NCBI RefSeq assembly: GCF_014645815.1 | Contig: NZ_BMML01000021.1 | Span: 154,041 to 218,040 of the forward strand | From: Streptomyces fuscichromogenes | GTDB lineage: Bacteria > Actinomycetota > Actinomycetes > Streptomycetales > Streptomycetaceae | Reading direction: 5' to 3' | Length of the DNA stretch: 64,000 nt | Made by a program: the position numbers and the translations under genes | Shown: positions 17,719 to 26,317 of the stretch, in pieces | Position numbering within the stretch: position 1 is the stretch's first letter | Layout: every line of letters starts with the position of its first letter | Notes under the pieces: generated by a model | The model's input: only the letters and a program-made list of their open reading frames with translations | Database searches by the model: none | What the model was told of the DNA's origin: nothing

Positions 17719-17738
17719 ATCCGGACCATGGTCCGGAT
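17719..17738. promoter_or_regulatory. 20-bp perfect palindrome upstream of the nitroreductase-family gene
   Basis: ATCCGGACCATGGTCCGGAT is perfectly symmetric and lies 33 bp upstream of the ATG, where it would overlap the promoter. It looks like the operator of a dimeric repressor; which one is unknown. Confidence 0.6.
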
Positions 17739-17826
17739 AGGTTGACGGCACGACCATACGCGCGACGAGATTCAACATTCAACAAAAACCGGACCGTGGT
17801 GATCCGCCTCACACGGGCGGCGTTCC

Positions 17827-18063
17827 TCAGCCCTCTCCCGCCTCCTCTTCTTCCTCCTCCTCGGTGAGCGCGGCGTCCAGCCGGGCCCGCGCCCCCTCCA
17901 GCCATCGCCGGCACACCTTGGCCAGCTCCTCGCCCCGCTCCCAGAGCGCGAGGGACTCCTCGAGACTCGTTCCGCCCGCCTCCAGCCGCCGCACCGTCTC
18001 GATCAGCTCGTCCCGCGCCTGCTCGTAGGAGAGCGTCTCCTCCGTCTTGCCGCTCATGCTCAT
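17827..18063 (-). CDS. xseB: Exodeoxyribonuclease VII small subunit
   Basis: The 78-residue protein has the typical XseB helical hairpin: LSYEQARDELIETVRRLEAGGTSLEESLALWERGEELAKVCRRWLEGARARLDA. It binds XseA to form exonuclease VII, which degrades single-stranded DNA. The C-terminus ends in a run of glutamates (EEEEEEE), common in actinobacterial XseB. Two in-frame ATGs (18063 and 18057) are possible. It follows xseA by 36 bp in the same operon. Confidence 0.93.
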   Translation of the reverse strand: MSMSGKTEETLSYEQARDELIETVRRLEAGGTSLEESLALWERGEELAKVCRRWLEGARARLDAALTEEEEEEEAGEG

Positions 18064-18099
18064 GCGCCCACCTCTCTCATCCGCCCGTACGACATGGCT

Positions 18100-19308
18100 C
18101 TAGCCGTCCACCCGCACCGTGAACTCCCCGTCCGCGACCCGCGCCCGCAACGCCTCGCCCGGCCCGACGTCCTCCGGGTGCCGCACCACATGGCCGTCGC
18201 CCTTCTGCAGCACGGCGTAACCGCGCCGCAGCGTGGCGGCGGGGGAGAGGGCCACCACGCGTGCGTGCGTGTGCGTCAGCTCGGAGTCGGCACGGTCGAG
18301 CAGATGCCCGAGCGTGCGCCGTGAACGGTCGACCAGCGCGGCGACGTGATCGGCCCGCTCGTCGACCATCCGGTGCGGATCCTCCATGGCCGGCCGCGCG
18401 AGCGCCTGCGCCAGCCCCCGCTCCTCCCGCGCCACGAGCCCGTCGACACACCGCCGGGCCCGGTCCCGCAGCATCCGCACCCGCTCCAGCTCCTCACCCA
18501 CATCCGGTACGACCTTCTTCGCGGCGTCGGTGGGGGTGGACGCGCGCAGGTCGGCGACGTGGTCGAGCAGCGGATTGTCGGGTTCGTGCCCGATGGCGGA
18601 CACCACGGGCGTACGACACCCGGCGACCGCCCGTACCAACTGCTCGTCGGAGAACGGCAGCAGATCCTCCACGCTGCCGCCACCGCGGGCGACGATGATC
18701 ACATCCACCTCCTCGATCGCGTCGAGCTCCTTCACGGCCTGCACGACCTGCGGCACCGCGTGCACGCCCTGCACCGGCACGTTCCGCACCTCGAACCGCA
18801 CCGCCGGCCACCGGCGCCGGGCGTTCTCCAGCACGTCCCGCTCGGCCGCCGAGGCCCGCCCGCACACCAGCCCGATCAACTGCGGCAGGAACGGCAACGG
18901 CTTCTTCCGCGCGGCGGCGAACAGCCCCTCGGCGGTCAGCGCCTTCTTGAGCATCTCCAGCCGGGCCAGCAGCTCCCCGACCCCGACCGGCCTTATCTCG
19001 GCGGCCCGCAGGGACAGCTGCCCACGCGGCGCGTACCACTCCGGTTTCGCGTGGACGACGACCCGGGCCCCCTCGCCGACCACGTCGGCGACGGCGTCGA
19101 ACACCTGCCGATAACAGGTGACGCCGATCGAGATGTCGTGCGAGGGGTCCCGCAACGTCAGGAACACGACACCTGCCCCCGGCCGCCGCGAGAGCTGCGT
19201 GATCTGCCCCTCGACCCAGACGGCCCCGAGCCGGTCGATCCACCCCCCGATCAGCCGCGAGACCTCCCCCACCGGAACGGGGGCCTCGGCGGACGTGTTC
19301 ATAGCCAT
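18100..19308 (-). CDS. xseA: Exodeoxyribonuclease VII large subunit
   Basis: The 402-residue catalytic subunit starts with an OB-fold (about 10-105; VSRLIGGWIDRLGAVWVEGQ, GVVFLTLRDPSHDISI) followed by the catalytic core. Core motifs are GLVCGRASAAERDVLENARRRWP, the conserved VIIVARGGGSVEDLLPFSDE and SAIGHEPDNPLLDHVADLRASTPTDAA. The C-terminal region is a long coiled coil. It acts with XseB on single-stranded DNA during repair and recombination. Start ATG 19308 (a second in-frame ATG follows at codon 3). It is divergent from ispH. Confidence 0.95.
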   Translation of the reverse strand: MAMNTSAEAPVPVGEVSRLIGGWIDRLGAVWVEGQITQLSRRPGAGVVFLTLRDPSHDISIGVTCYRQVFDAVADVVGEGARVVVHAKPEWYAPRGQLSLRAAEIRPVGVGELLARLEMLKKALTAEGLFAAARKKPLPFLPQLIGLVCGRASAAERDVLENARRRWPAVRFEVRNVPVQGVHAVPQVVQAVKELDAIEEVDVIIVARGGGSVEDLLPFSDEQLVRAVAGCRTPVVSAIGHEPDNPLLDHVADLRASTPTDAAKKVVPDVGEELERVRMLRDRARRCVDGLVAREERGLAQALARPAMEDPHRMVDERADHVAALVDRSRRTLGHLLDRADSELTHTHARVVALSPAATLRRGYAVLQKGDGHVVRHPEDVGPGEALRARVADGEFTVRVDG

Positions 19309-19350
19309 GCGGCGAGACTAACGGCGCGCACTGACAGGACCGCCACTCAC

Positions 19351-19412
19351 CAGCCCGTCCGGCGTTCGAGGACGAGGCCGTCCAGTCCGAAGCGGGGGTC
19401 CGGGGGCGGCAT
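19351..19412. repeat. Dispersed Streptomyces intergenic repeat
   Basis: CAGCCCGTCCGGCG at 19351 followed by TTCGAGGACGAGGCCG and a GGGGGTCCGGGGGCGGC tail. It is the same element as at 11787-11960 and lies between the divergent xseA and ispH genes. Confidence 0.65.
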
Positions 19413-19422
19413 GACGCGGCCT

Positions 19423-19428
19423 TACGAT
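19423..19428 (+). promoter_or_regulatory. -10 element for leaderless ispH
   Basis: TACGAT lies 7 bp before the ATG at 19436, so transcription would start at or beside the start codon. No ribosome binding site is present, consistent with a leaderless mRNA. Confidence 0.5.
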
Positions 19429-19435
19429 GGGTGCC

Positions 19436-20440
19436 ATGACCGCTTCGCCTGGCCGCCGTGTCCTGCTCGCCGCCCCCCGTGGCTACTGCGCGGGTGTGGA
19501 CCGCGCCGTGATCGCCGTCGAGAAGGCCCTGGAGCAGTACGGGGCCCCGATCTATGTCCGGCACGAGATCGTCCACAACAAGTACGTCGTGCAGACCCTG
19601 GAGAGGAAGGGCGCGATCTTCGTCGAGCGGACCGAGGAGGTCCCGCCGGGGAACATCGTGATGTTCTCCGCGCACGGCGTCGCCCCCGTCGTCCACGAGG
19701 AGGCCGAGCGCGGCCGCCTCGCCACCATCGACGCCACCTGCCCGCTGGTCACCAAGGTCCACAAGGAAGCCGTCCGCTTCGCGAACGACGACTACGACAT
19801 CCTCCTGATCGGCCACGAGGGCCACGAGGAGGTCATCGGCACCTCCGGCGAGGCCCCCGACCACATCCAGCTGGTCGACGGCCCGGCGGACGTCGCCAAG
19901 GTCGAGGTCCGCGACGAGTCCAAGGTCGTCTGGCTCTCCCAGACCACCCTCTCCGTGGACGAGACGATGGAGACCGTCGACGCCCTGAAGGAGAAGTTCC
20001 CGCAGCTGATCTCCCCGCCCAGCGACGACATCTGCTACGCCACGCAGAACCGCCAGCTCGCCGTGAAGCAGATGGGCGCCGAGGCCGAGCTGGTCATCGT
20101 GGTCGGCTCCCGCAACTCCTCCAACTCCAAGCGGCTGGTGGAGGTCGCCAAGCTGGCCGGCTCCCGCGACGCCTACCTGGTCGACTTCGCGAGCGAGATC
20201 GACGAGGCATGGCTGGAGGGCGTGACGACCGTCGGCGTCACCTCCGGCGCCTCCGTACCCGAGGTGCTGGTCGAGCAGGTCCTGGAGTGGCTCGCCGAGC
20301 GCGGCTACGGCGACGTCGAGATCGTCAAGGCGGCCGAGGAGTCCATCGTCTTCTCGCTCCCCAAGGAACTCCGCCGTGACCTGCGCGAAGAGGCCGCCAC
20401 CCTGGTCGCCGAGCGCGGCGGCAGCGGCGCCGGGGCATGA
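19436..20440 (+). CDS. ispH: 4-hydroxy-3-methylbut-2-enyl diphosphate reductase
   Basis: This 334-residue [4Fe-4S] enzyme (IspH/LytB) performs the last step of the MEP pathway, making IPP and DMAPP. The three cluster cysteines are visible in PRGYCAGVDRAV, DATCPLVTKVHKEA and DDICYATQNRQ. The His and Glu residues of the proton relay lie in RHEIVHNKYVV, SAHGVAP and GHEGHEEVIGT. I chose the ATG at 19436 because a -10 hexamer lies 7 bp before it; the ATG at 19427 (three codons longer) would fall on that promoter. ppgK follows on the same strand after about 75 bp. Confidence 0.95.
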   Translation: MTASPGRRVLLAAPRGYCAGVDRAVIAVEKALEQYGAPIYVRHEIVHNKYVVQTLERKGAIFVERTEEVPPGNIVMFSAHGVAPVVHEEAERGRLATIDATCPLVTKVHKEAVRFANDDYDILLIGHEGHEEVIGTSGEAPDHIQLVDGPADVAKVEVRDESKVVWLSQTTLSVDETMETVDALKEKFPQLISPPSDDICYATQNRQLAVKQMGAEAELVIVVGSRNSSNSKRLVEVAKLAGSRDAYLVDFASEIDEAWLEGVTTVGVTSGASVPEVLVEQVLEWLAERGYGDVEIVKAAEESIVFSLPKELRRDLREEAATLVAERGGSGAGA

Positions 20441-20516
20441 GGTCCGTCCGTACGACGGTGTGACCGCGGCGCCGTCCGACGTCGTGACTGTCAGTCGTAC
20501 GACGTAACGTGGAGCC

Positions 20517-21266
20517 ATGCAGATCTTCGGTGTGGACATCGGTGGTTCAGGGATCAAGGGCGCTCCCGTGGACCTGGACAAGGGCGACCTGGCCCAGGAG
20601 CGGTGCAAGGTGCTCACCCCGCACCCGGCGACGCCGGACGGCGTCGCCGACGGGGTCAAGCAGGTCGTCGACCACTTCGGGTGGCGTGGCCCGGTCGGGC
20701 TCACCTTCCCGGGAGTGGTCACCGACGGCACGCACATCCGCACGGCGGCGAACGTCGACAAGAGCTGGATCGACACCGACGCGCGCACGCTGTTCAGCGA
20801 GCGGCTCGGCGGCCTCCCGGTGACCGTGGTCAACGACGCGGACGCGGCGGGCGTGGCCGAGATCGAGTTCGGCGCCGGCCGGGACCGCAAGGGCGTGGTC
20901 GTCCTGCTCACCTTCGGCACCGGCATCGGCAGCGCCCTGTTCGTCGACGGCGAGCTGGTCCCCAACACCGAGCTGGGCCACCTGGAGCTGGACGGGCACG
21001 ACGCGGAGAAGAAGGCCTCCAGCAAGGCCAAGGAGGACCACGACCTCAGCTGGGAGCAGTGGGCGCAGCGGGTCGACAAGTACCTGGCGCACGTCGAGAT
21101 GCTCTTCACCCCGGACCTGTTCATCATCGGCGGCGGGGTGAGCCGCAAGGCCGACAAGTTCCTGCCGTACATCGGCGGCATCAAGGCCGAGATCGTCCCG
21201 GCCCAGCTGCAGAACAACGCGGGGATCGTGGGCGCCGCGATGCGCGCGGCCCACCACGCCAGATAG
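20517..21266 (+). CDS. ppgK: Polyphosphate glucokinase
   Basis: The 249-residue ROK-family enzyme phosphorylates glucose with polyphosphate or ATP. The N-terminal phosphate-binding loop is FGVDIGGSGIKGAPVDL, the catalytic Asp region is VVNDADAAGVAE, and FGTGIGSALFVDGELVPNTELGHLELDGHDAEKKAS is the family segment that contacts glucose and polyphosphate; GGGVSRKADKFLP follows near the C-terminus. Length matches actinobacterial PpgK. The start is ATG at 20517, with GGAG just upstream. It stands between ispH and a small membrane-protein gene. Confidence 0.94.
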   Translation: MQIFGVDIGGSGIKGAPVDLDKGDLAQERCKVLTPHPATPDGVADGVKQVVDHFGWRGPVGLTFPGVVTDGTHIRTAANVDKSWIDTDARTLFSERLGGLPVTVVNDADAAGVAEIEFGAGRDRKGVVVLLTFGTGIGSALFVDGELVPNTELGHLELDGHDAEKKASSKAKEDHDLSWEQWAQRVDKYLAHVEMLFTPDLFIIGGGVSRKADKFLPYIGGIKAEIVPAQLQNNAGIVGAAMRAAHHAR

Positions 21267-21301
21267 CCGACGGCACCGAGGACACGGCCCGCGGGCCGGG
21301 G

Positions 21302-21347
21302 TCAGGCCCTGCGGCGGCGCCGGATCAGGCCCTGCGGCGGCGCCGGA
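21302..21347. repeat. 23-bp tandem duplication at a gene end
   Basis: Two identical 23-bp units (21302-21324, 21325-21347) starting TCAGGCCCTGCGGCGGCGCC. The second carries the stop codon and last codons of the leftward membrane-protein gene, so the stop region has been duplicated downstream of the gene. Confidence 0.8.
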
Positions 21348-21861
21348 TCAGCCGGATCCGGCGGACGACGACGACCGCTCCGGCGATCAGCGTCCCGCCG
21401 TAGAGCCAGCCGGCCTGCGTGGACAGGGCCGTCACCAGGCCCATCACCTCGCCGAGGAAACCGCCGCCGCCGTCGTCGGCGACCGCCACCAGACCGACGG
21501 CGAAGGCGATCGGGACGACGACGGGGGCGGTCAGCAGGTCGCCCCCGCGCACCCACACCGCGGTGAGCGCGGACACCGGCAGGGACAGCACGCCGTACAC
21601 GGTCAGGGACGCCCCGAAGAGCAGGTCGTCCAGGAGGCCGAGCACGAGCATCGCGGCCATGCAGAAGAGGCCGCAGCCCAGCCCCGTGAGCCGGGGGTTC
21701 GGCAGCCGAGCGGGCCCCGCCACCGGCGCCGGACGCGGCCGTCCCGGAGCGGGCCGGCGCTCGGCCGTCGCCGGCCGCCGGGTCGCCTGCGGCGGCAGCG
21801 GCGCGCGGGGGGCACCACGGCTCGGTCCGTGCTGTCGGGGTCGGGTCCTGCGTTGCTCCAT
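21325..21861 (-). CDS. Small integral membrane protein (DUF6542-like)
   Basis: The 178-residue protein has a disordered, basic Pro/Arg-rich N-terminus of about 55 residues. Four hydrophobic segments follow, at about 62-80, 85-103, 110-125 and 140-160 (GLGCGLFCMAAMLVLGLLD, VYGVLSLPVSALTAVWV, TAPVVVPIAFAVGLVAV, GWLYGGTLIAGAVVVV). It is a conserved Streptomyces gene beside ychF; no function is established. The ATG at 21861 is the only reasonable start. Its last codons lie in a tandemly duplicated 23-bp unit. Confidence 0.72.
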   Translation of the reverse strand: MEQRRTRPRQHGPSRGAPRAPLPPQATRRPATAERRPAPGRPRPAPVAGPARLPNPRLTGLGCGLFCMAAMLVLGLLDDLLFGASLTVYGVLSLPVSALTAVWVRGGDLLTAPVVVPIAFAVGLVAVADDGGGGFLGEVMGLVTALSTQAGWLYGGTLIAGAVVVVRRIRLIRRRRRA

Positions 21862-22057
21862 CGGACCAACTTAGGTCGGTTTATGTGCCCAGTCGGGGCC
21901 CAGACACGCCGAAACCAAGCCGAAGAGCAGAGCTTGTCCAGGTGTTCGACGCGGCCGCCGGCCGAGGGCCGTGAACCCCGTAAACTGGTGGATCGGCCGG
22001 CCCGCCGGCACTGGCAGCCCCTGGCCCACTCACCCTCTCACTCCGGGAAGTCGCAAC

Positions 22058-23146
<1,089 letters not shown>

Positions 23147-23191
23147 TCGAAAGTCCGAGTGCTCGCCGGGCTTTTGGAGAGTTCAGGTCAG

Positions 23192-23224
23192 AAGGGGTTC
23201 GTCCGCCAGGGCGGGCCCCTTTTT
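23192..23224 (+). terminator. Intrinsic terminator after ychF
   Basis: A GC-rich hairpin (AAGGGG...CCCCTT with an inner CCGCC/GGCGG stem) followed by a T-run at 23220-23224. It separates the core genome from the cluster. Confidence 0.72.
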
Positions 23225-23270
23225 CGGTGGTCTGGAGGCAACCGCCTCCCGGGGCCCGCTGGGGCGGGCC

Positions 23271-23302
23271 TCGATTCCGATTCGAGGCTGCGCGCGCACA
23301 GT
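23271..23302 (+). promoter_or_regulatory. SARP-type promoter, polyketide core operon
   Basis: Heptamers TCGATTC (23271) and TCGAGGC (23282) are 11 bp apart, and the -10 hexamer CACAGT (23297-23302) follows 8 bp after the second. This is the layout of SARP-activated promoters. Transcription would start near 23309, about 50 nt before the first gene. Confidence 0.72.
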
Positions 23303-23359
23303 TCCCCACACCGCTGCGCCGCCCGGAGGCCGGAGCGGAGTCACGGACCTGGGGGCACC

Positions 23360-24133
23360 TTGCGCATCATCGACCTGTCGTCGCCGATCGACGCGGACGG
23401 CTGGGAACCCGACCCGATCCGCCACGAGATCATGACGCCCGCGGAGGGCGCCGTGCACATGAGCGAGGAGATGAAGAAGCACTTCGCGCTGGAATTCGAT
23501 CCCGCCGTACTGCCCGGGGGCGAACTGCTCTCGCTCGACACGCTGACGCTCACCAGCCACACCGGCACCCACGTGGACGCGCCCTCGCACTACGGCTCGG
23601 TCGGCGCGTACGGCACGCCCCGGAACATCGACGAGATGCCGCTGGACTGGTTCTTCCGGCCCGGCCTGCTGCTGGACGTGAGCGACGTCGGCACCGGCGT
23701 CATCGGCGTCGACCGGATCGAGGCGGAACTGGCCCGGACCGGCTGCCGGCCCGAGCCCTTCGACATCGTCCTGCTGCGTACCGGCGCGGACCGGTACGCG
23801 GGCACCCCGGACTACTTCACCCGGTTCGCCGGCCTGGACGGCCCGGCCACGGACTTCCTGCTCGACCTCGGTGTGCGGGTGATCGGAACCGATGCCTGGA
23901 GCCTCGACGCGCCGTTCGGATACATGATCGAGAAGTACCGGGAGACGGGCGACCCCGCGGTGCTGTGGCCGGCCCACTTCGCGGGGCGGCGCCGGGAGTA
24001 CTGCCAGATAGAGCGGCTGAACCGGCTCGACACTCTGCCCGGACCGAGCGGCTTCCGGGTCGTCTGCTTCCCGGTGAAGATCAAACGCGGCGGAGCGGGC
24101 TGGACCCGGGCCGTGGCGCTGGTGGACGCATGA
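23360..24133 (+). CDS. Polyketide cyclase (metal-dependent cyclase family, SnoaM/DpsY-like)
   Basis: The 257-residue protein belongs to the cyclase/kynurenine-formamidase fold family used for late ring closures in aromatic polyketides. The metal-binding motif is SHTGTHVDAPSHY (about 61-73), and a second conserved histidine region is LWPAHFAGRR. I chose the TTG at 23360 because the conserved start (RIIDLSSPID) follows immediately, GGGGG lies just upstream, and no better start exists in frame; this is somewhat uncertain. It is the first gene of the core operon and overlaps the thioesterase start by 4 bp. It probably closes the second or third ring after the aromatase/cyclase. Confidence 0.85.
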   Translation: MRIIDLSSPIDADGWEPDPIRHEIMTPAEGAVHMSEEMKKHFALEFDPAVLPGGELLSLDTLTLTSHTGTHVDAPSHYGSVGAYGTPRNIDEMPLDWFFRPGLLLDVSDVGTGVIGVDRIEAELARTGCRPEPFDIVLLRTGADRYAGTPDYFTRFAGLDGPATDFLLDLGVRVIGTDAWSLDAPFGYMIEKYRETGDPAVLWPAHFAGRRREYCQIERLNRLDTLPGPSGFRVVCFPVKIKRGGAGWTRAVALVDA

Positions 24134-24918
24134 GCCGACCCGGCCACCTGCGCTCGTCCCGGCGGACGGCCGGCACCGGGCGGTTACGGCTGTTCTGCTT
24201 CCCGCACGCCGGCGCGGGGGGCTCCTGCTTCGTCCGCTGGCAGGGCGTGCTCGGGGACGTCGCCGAGATCGTGCCGGTACCGCTGCCCGGCAGGGGCGGC
24301 AGAGCCCGCGAGCCCCGCATCACCACCCCCGAGCGGCTCCTGCCCCTGCTCCTGGAACGGCTCGGGCCGCTCCTCGACCGCCCTTTCATGCTGTACGGGC
24401 ACAGCCTCGGCGGCCATGTCGCGCACGCGTTCGCACAGGCGGTGGCGGCCTCGGGCCTCGCCCTGCCCGAACGCGTCGTCCTGGGCGCCGTACTGCCGCC
24501 GCACCGGCCCTCGCCGCTGCTGCCCCCCTCGCCCGCCCCGCCGTCCGACGAGGAACTGCTGGGGCGTCTCGTGGCGCACGGGATGCTGCCGCCGGCCGCG
24601 CTGGAGGCGTCCGCGGGAGGGATCTGGCGGCGCAGCACCCTGCCCGCACTCCGGGACGACCTCAGGCTCTCCGAGGCGCTCCGTACCCGCGGCACCGGCC
24701 CGCTCACCGCGCCCGTGCTGGCCGTCGCCGGGTCCCGGGACACGGTGGCACCCGCCGCATGGGTCGCGGAGTGGCGACGGTACGCGCCCACGGGATTCGC
24801 CCTGCGGACGGTGCCCGGCGGCCATCTGTTCCTCCGCGAACGGCAGGTGCCGGAGCTGCTCCGGGGAGAGATCCAGCGCCTGACAGGCGGGTTCCGCTGC
24901 GGGTCGAGCACGAATTGA
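24130..24918 (+). CDS. Type II thioesterase
   Basis: The 262-residue alpha/beta hydrolase has the TEII pattern: LFCFPHAGAGGSCFVRW near the N-terminus, the nucleophile elbow GHSLGG (Ser92), a helical lid and a C-terminal His in VPGGHLFLRE. Type II thioesterases remove stalled or wrong acyl groups from carrier proteins and are not usual in type II polyketide clusters, so a role in starter-unit selection or product release is possible. Codon 19 is TTA (24184-24186), the rare leucine codon read by the bldA tRNA, which would make this gene development-dependent and could exert polarity on the KS genes downstream. Confidence 0.88.
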   Translation: MSRPGHLRSSRRTAGTGRLRLFCFPHAGAGGSCFVRWQGVLGDVAEIVPVPLPGRGGRAREPRITTPERLLPLLLERLGPLLDRPFMLYGHSLGGHVAHAFAQAVAASGLALPERVVLGAVLPPHRPSPLLPPSPAPPSDEELLGRLVAHGMLPPAALEASAGGIWRRSTLPALRDDLRLSEALRTRGTGPLTAPVLAVAGSRDTVAPAAWVAEWRRYAPTGFALRTVPGGHLFLRERQVPELLRGEIQRLTGGFRCGSSTN

Positions 24919-24971
24919 GGGTCTCGGCGCACCGTCGACCCCACAGAGAACCGAGCAGAGGGGAAAGGCCC

Positions 24972-25046
24972 GTGAAGACAGCGCGCGTCCGTCGGCACAG
25001 TCGGGCGGCCAGGCCGCAGGCCGGGCGGACAGGCGGTCGCCGATGA
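24972..25046 (+). CDS. 24-residue upstream ORF coupled to KS-alpha
   Basis: A GTG at 24972, preceded by GGGGAAAGG, opens a 24-codon basic reading frame (VKTARVRRHSRAARP...) whose TGA overlaps the KS-alpha ATG (ATGA). KS-alpha itself has no clear ribosome binding site, so translation of this small ORF may deliver ribosomes to it. I see no homology in the peptide, and it may have no function of its own. Coding status is inferred from the ribosome binding site and the overlap only. Confidence 0.4.
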   Translation: MKTARVRRHSRAARPQAGRTGGRR

Positions 25047-26317
25047 ACAGGCGGGTGGCCATCACCGGCATCGGCGTCGTCGCGCCGGGAGGCGGCGGAG
25101 GGACCGAGGCCTTCTGGTCGCTGTTGTCCGAGGGCCGTACCGCCACCCGGGCGATATCCCTGTTCGACGCCGCCTCGTTCCGCTCCCGGATCGCGGCCGA
25201 GGTGGATTTCGACGCCGCCGCGGCGGGCCTGACCCCTCAGCAGGTCAGGCGTATGGACCGGGCGGCCCAGTTCGCCGTGGTCAGTGCCCGGGAAGCGGTC
25301 CTCGACAGCGGTCTGGACACCGGAGCGCTGGACCCGCACCGGGTCGGGGTCACCATCGGAAGCGCGGTGGGCGCCACCACCGGCCTGGACGTCGAGTACG
25401 ACGTGGTCAGCGACGGCGGCGCGCGCTGGCACGTCGACCACGAGTACGCCGTGCCCCACCTGTTCGGCTACTTCGTGCCCAGCTCCTTCGCCGCCGAGGT
25501 GGCCTGGGCCGTGCACGCGCAGGGCCCGACCGCGCTGGTGTCGACCGGCTGCACCTCGGGGCTGGACGCCGTCGGACACGCCGTGGAGCTGATCAGGGAG
25601 GGCAGCGCCGACGTGATGATCGCGGGGGCGACCGACGCCCCCATCTCCCCGATCTCCGTGGCCTGCTTCGACGCGATCAAGGCGACCACACCGCGCAACG
25701 ACGACGCCGAGCACGCCTCCCGCCCCTTCGACCGCACCCGCAACGGCTTCGTGCTCGGGGAGGGTTCGGCGGTGTTCGTGCTGGAGGAGCTGGAGAACGC
25801 ACGTGCCCGGGGGGCCCACGTCTACGCGGAGATCGCCGGCTTCGCCTCCCGCAGCAACGCCTACCACATGACCGGTCTCCGCCCGGACGGCGCCGAGATG
25901 GCGGAGGCGATCACCGTGGCCCTCGACGAGGCCAGGATCGACGCGGCCGAGGTGGACTACGTCAACGCACACGGCTCCGGCACCAAGCAGAACGACCGGC
26001 ACGAGACGGCCGCCTTCAAACGCAGTCTGGGACACCACGCCTACCGGACGCCCGTCAGCTCCGTGAAGTCGATGATCGGGCACTCCCTGGGCGCCATCGG
26101 ATCGCTGGAGATCGCGGCCTCGGCCCTGGCGATGGAGCACGGCCTCATCCCGCCGACCGCCAATCTGCACGAGCCCGACCCCGAGTGCGACCTCGACTAC
26201 ACCCCGCTGGTCGCCCGTGAGGCGCGCGTCGACACGGTGCTGAGCGTCGGCAGCGGATTCGGCGGCTTCCAGAGCGCCATGGTCCTCACCCGGCCCGAAC
26301 GGAGGCCCGCGTCATGA
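25043..26317 (+). CDS. Type II PKS ketosynthase alpha
   Basis: The 424-residue KS-alpha forms a heterodimer with the chain length factor and builds the poly-beta-keto chain on the ACP by decarboxylative Claisen condensation of malonyl units. The catalytic triad is complete: Cys170 (VSTGCTSG), His310 (NAHGSGT) and His347 (GHSLGAIG). The N-terminus (RRVAITGIGVVAPGG) is canonical. It overlaps the KS-beta start by 4 bp, the usual coupling in minimal PKS operons. Chain length and starter cannot be read from sequence alone; phylogeny with known KS-alpha/KS-beta pairs would tell. Confidence 0.97.
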   Translation: MNRRVAITGIGVVAPGGGGGTEAFWSLLSEGRTATRAISLFDAASFRSRIAAEVDFDAAAAGLTPQQVRRMDRAAQFAVVSAREAVLDSGLDTGALDPHRVGVTIGSAVGATTGLDVEYDVVSDGGARWHVDHEYAVPHLFGYFVPSSFAAEVAWAVHAQGPTALVSTGCTSGLDAVGHAVELIREGSADVMIAGATDAPISPISVACFDAIKATTPRNDDAEHASRPFDRTRNGFVLGEGSAVFVLEELENARARGAHVYAEIAGFASRSNAYHMTGLRPDGAEMAEAITVALDEARIDAAEVDYVNAHGSGTKQNDRHETAAFKRSLGHHAYRTPVSSVKSMIGHSLGAIGSLEIAASALAMEHGLIPPTANLHEPDPECDLDYTPLVAREARVDTVLSVGSGFGGFQSAMVLTRPERRPAS

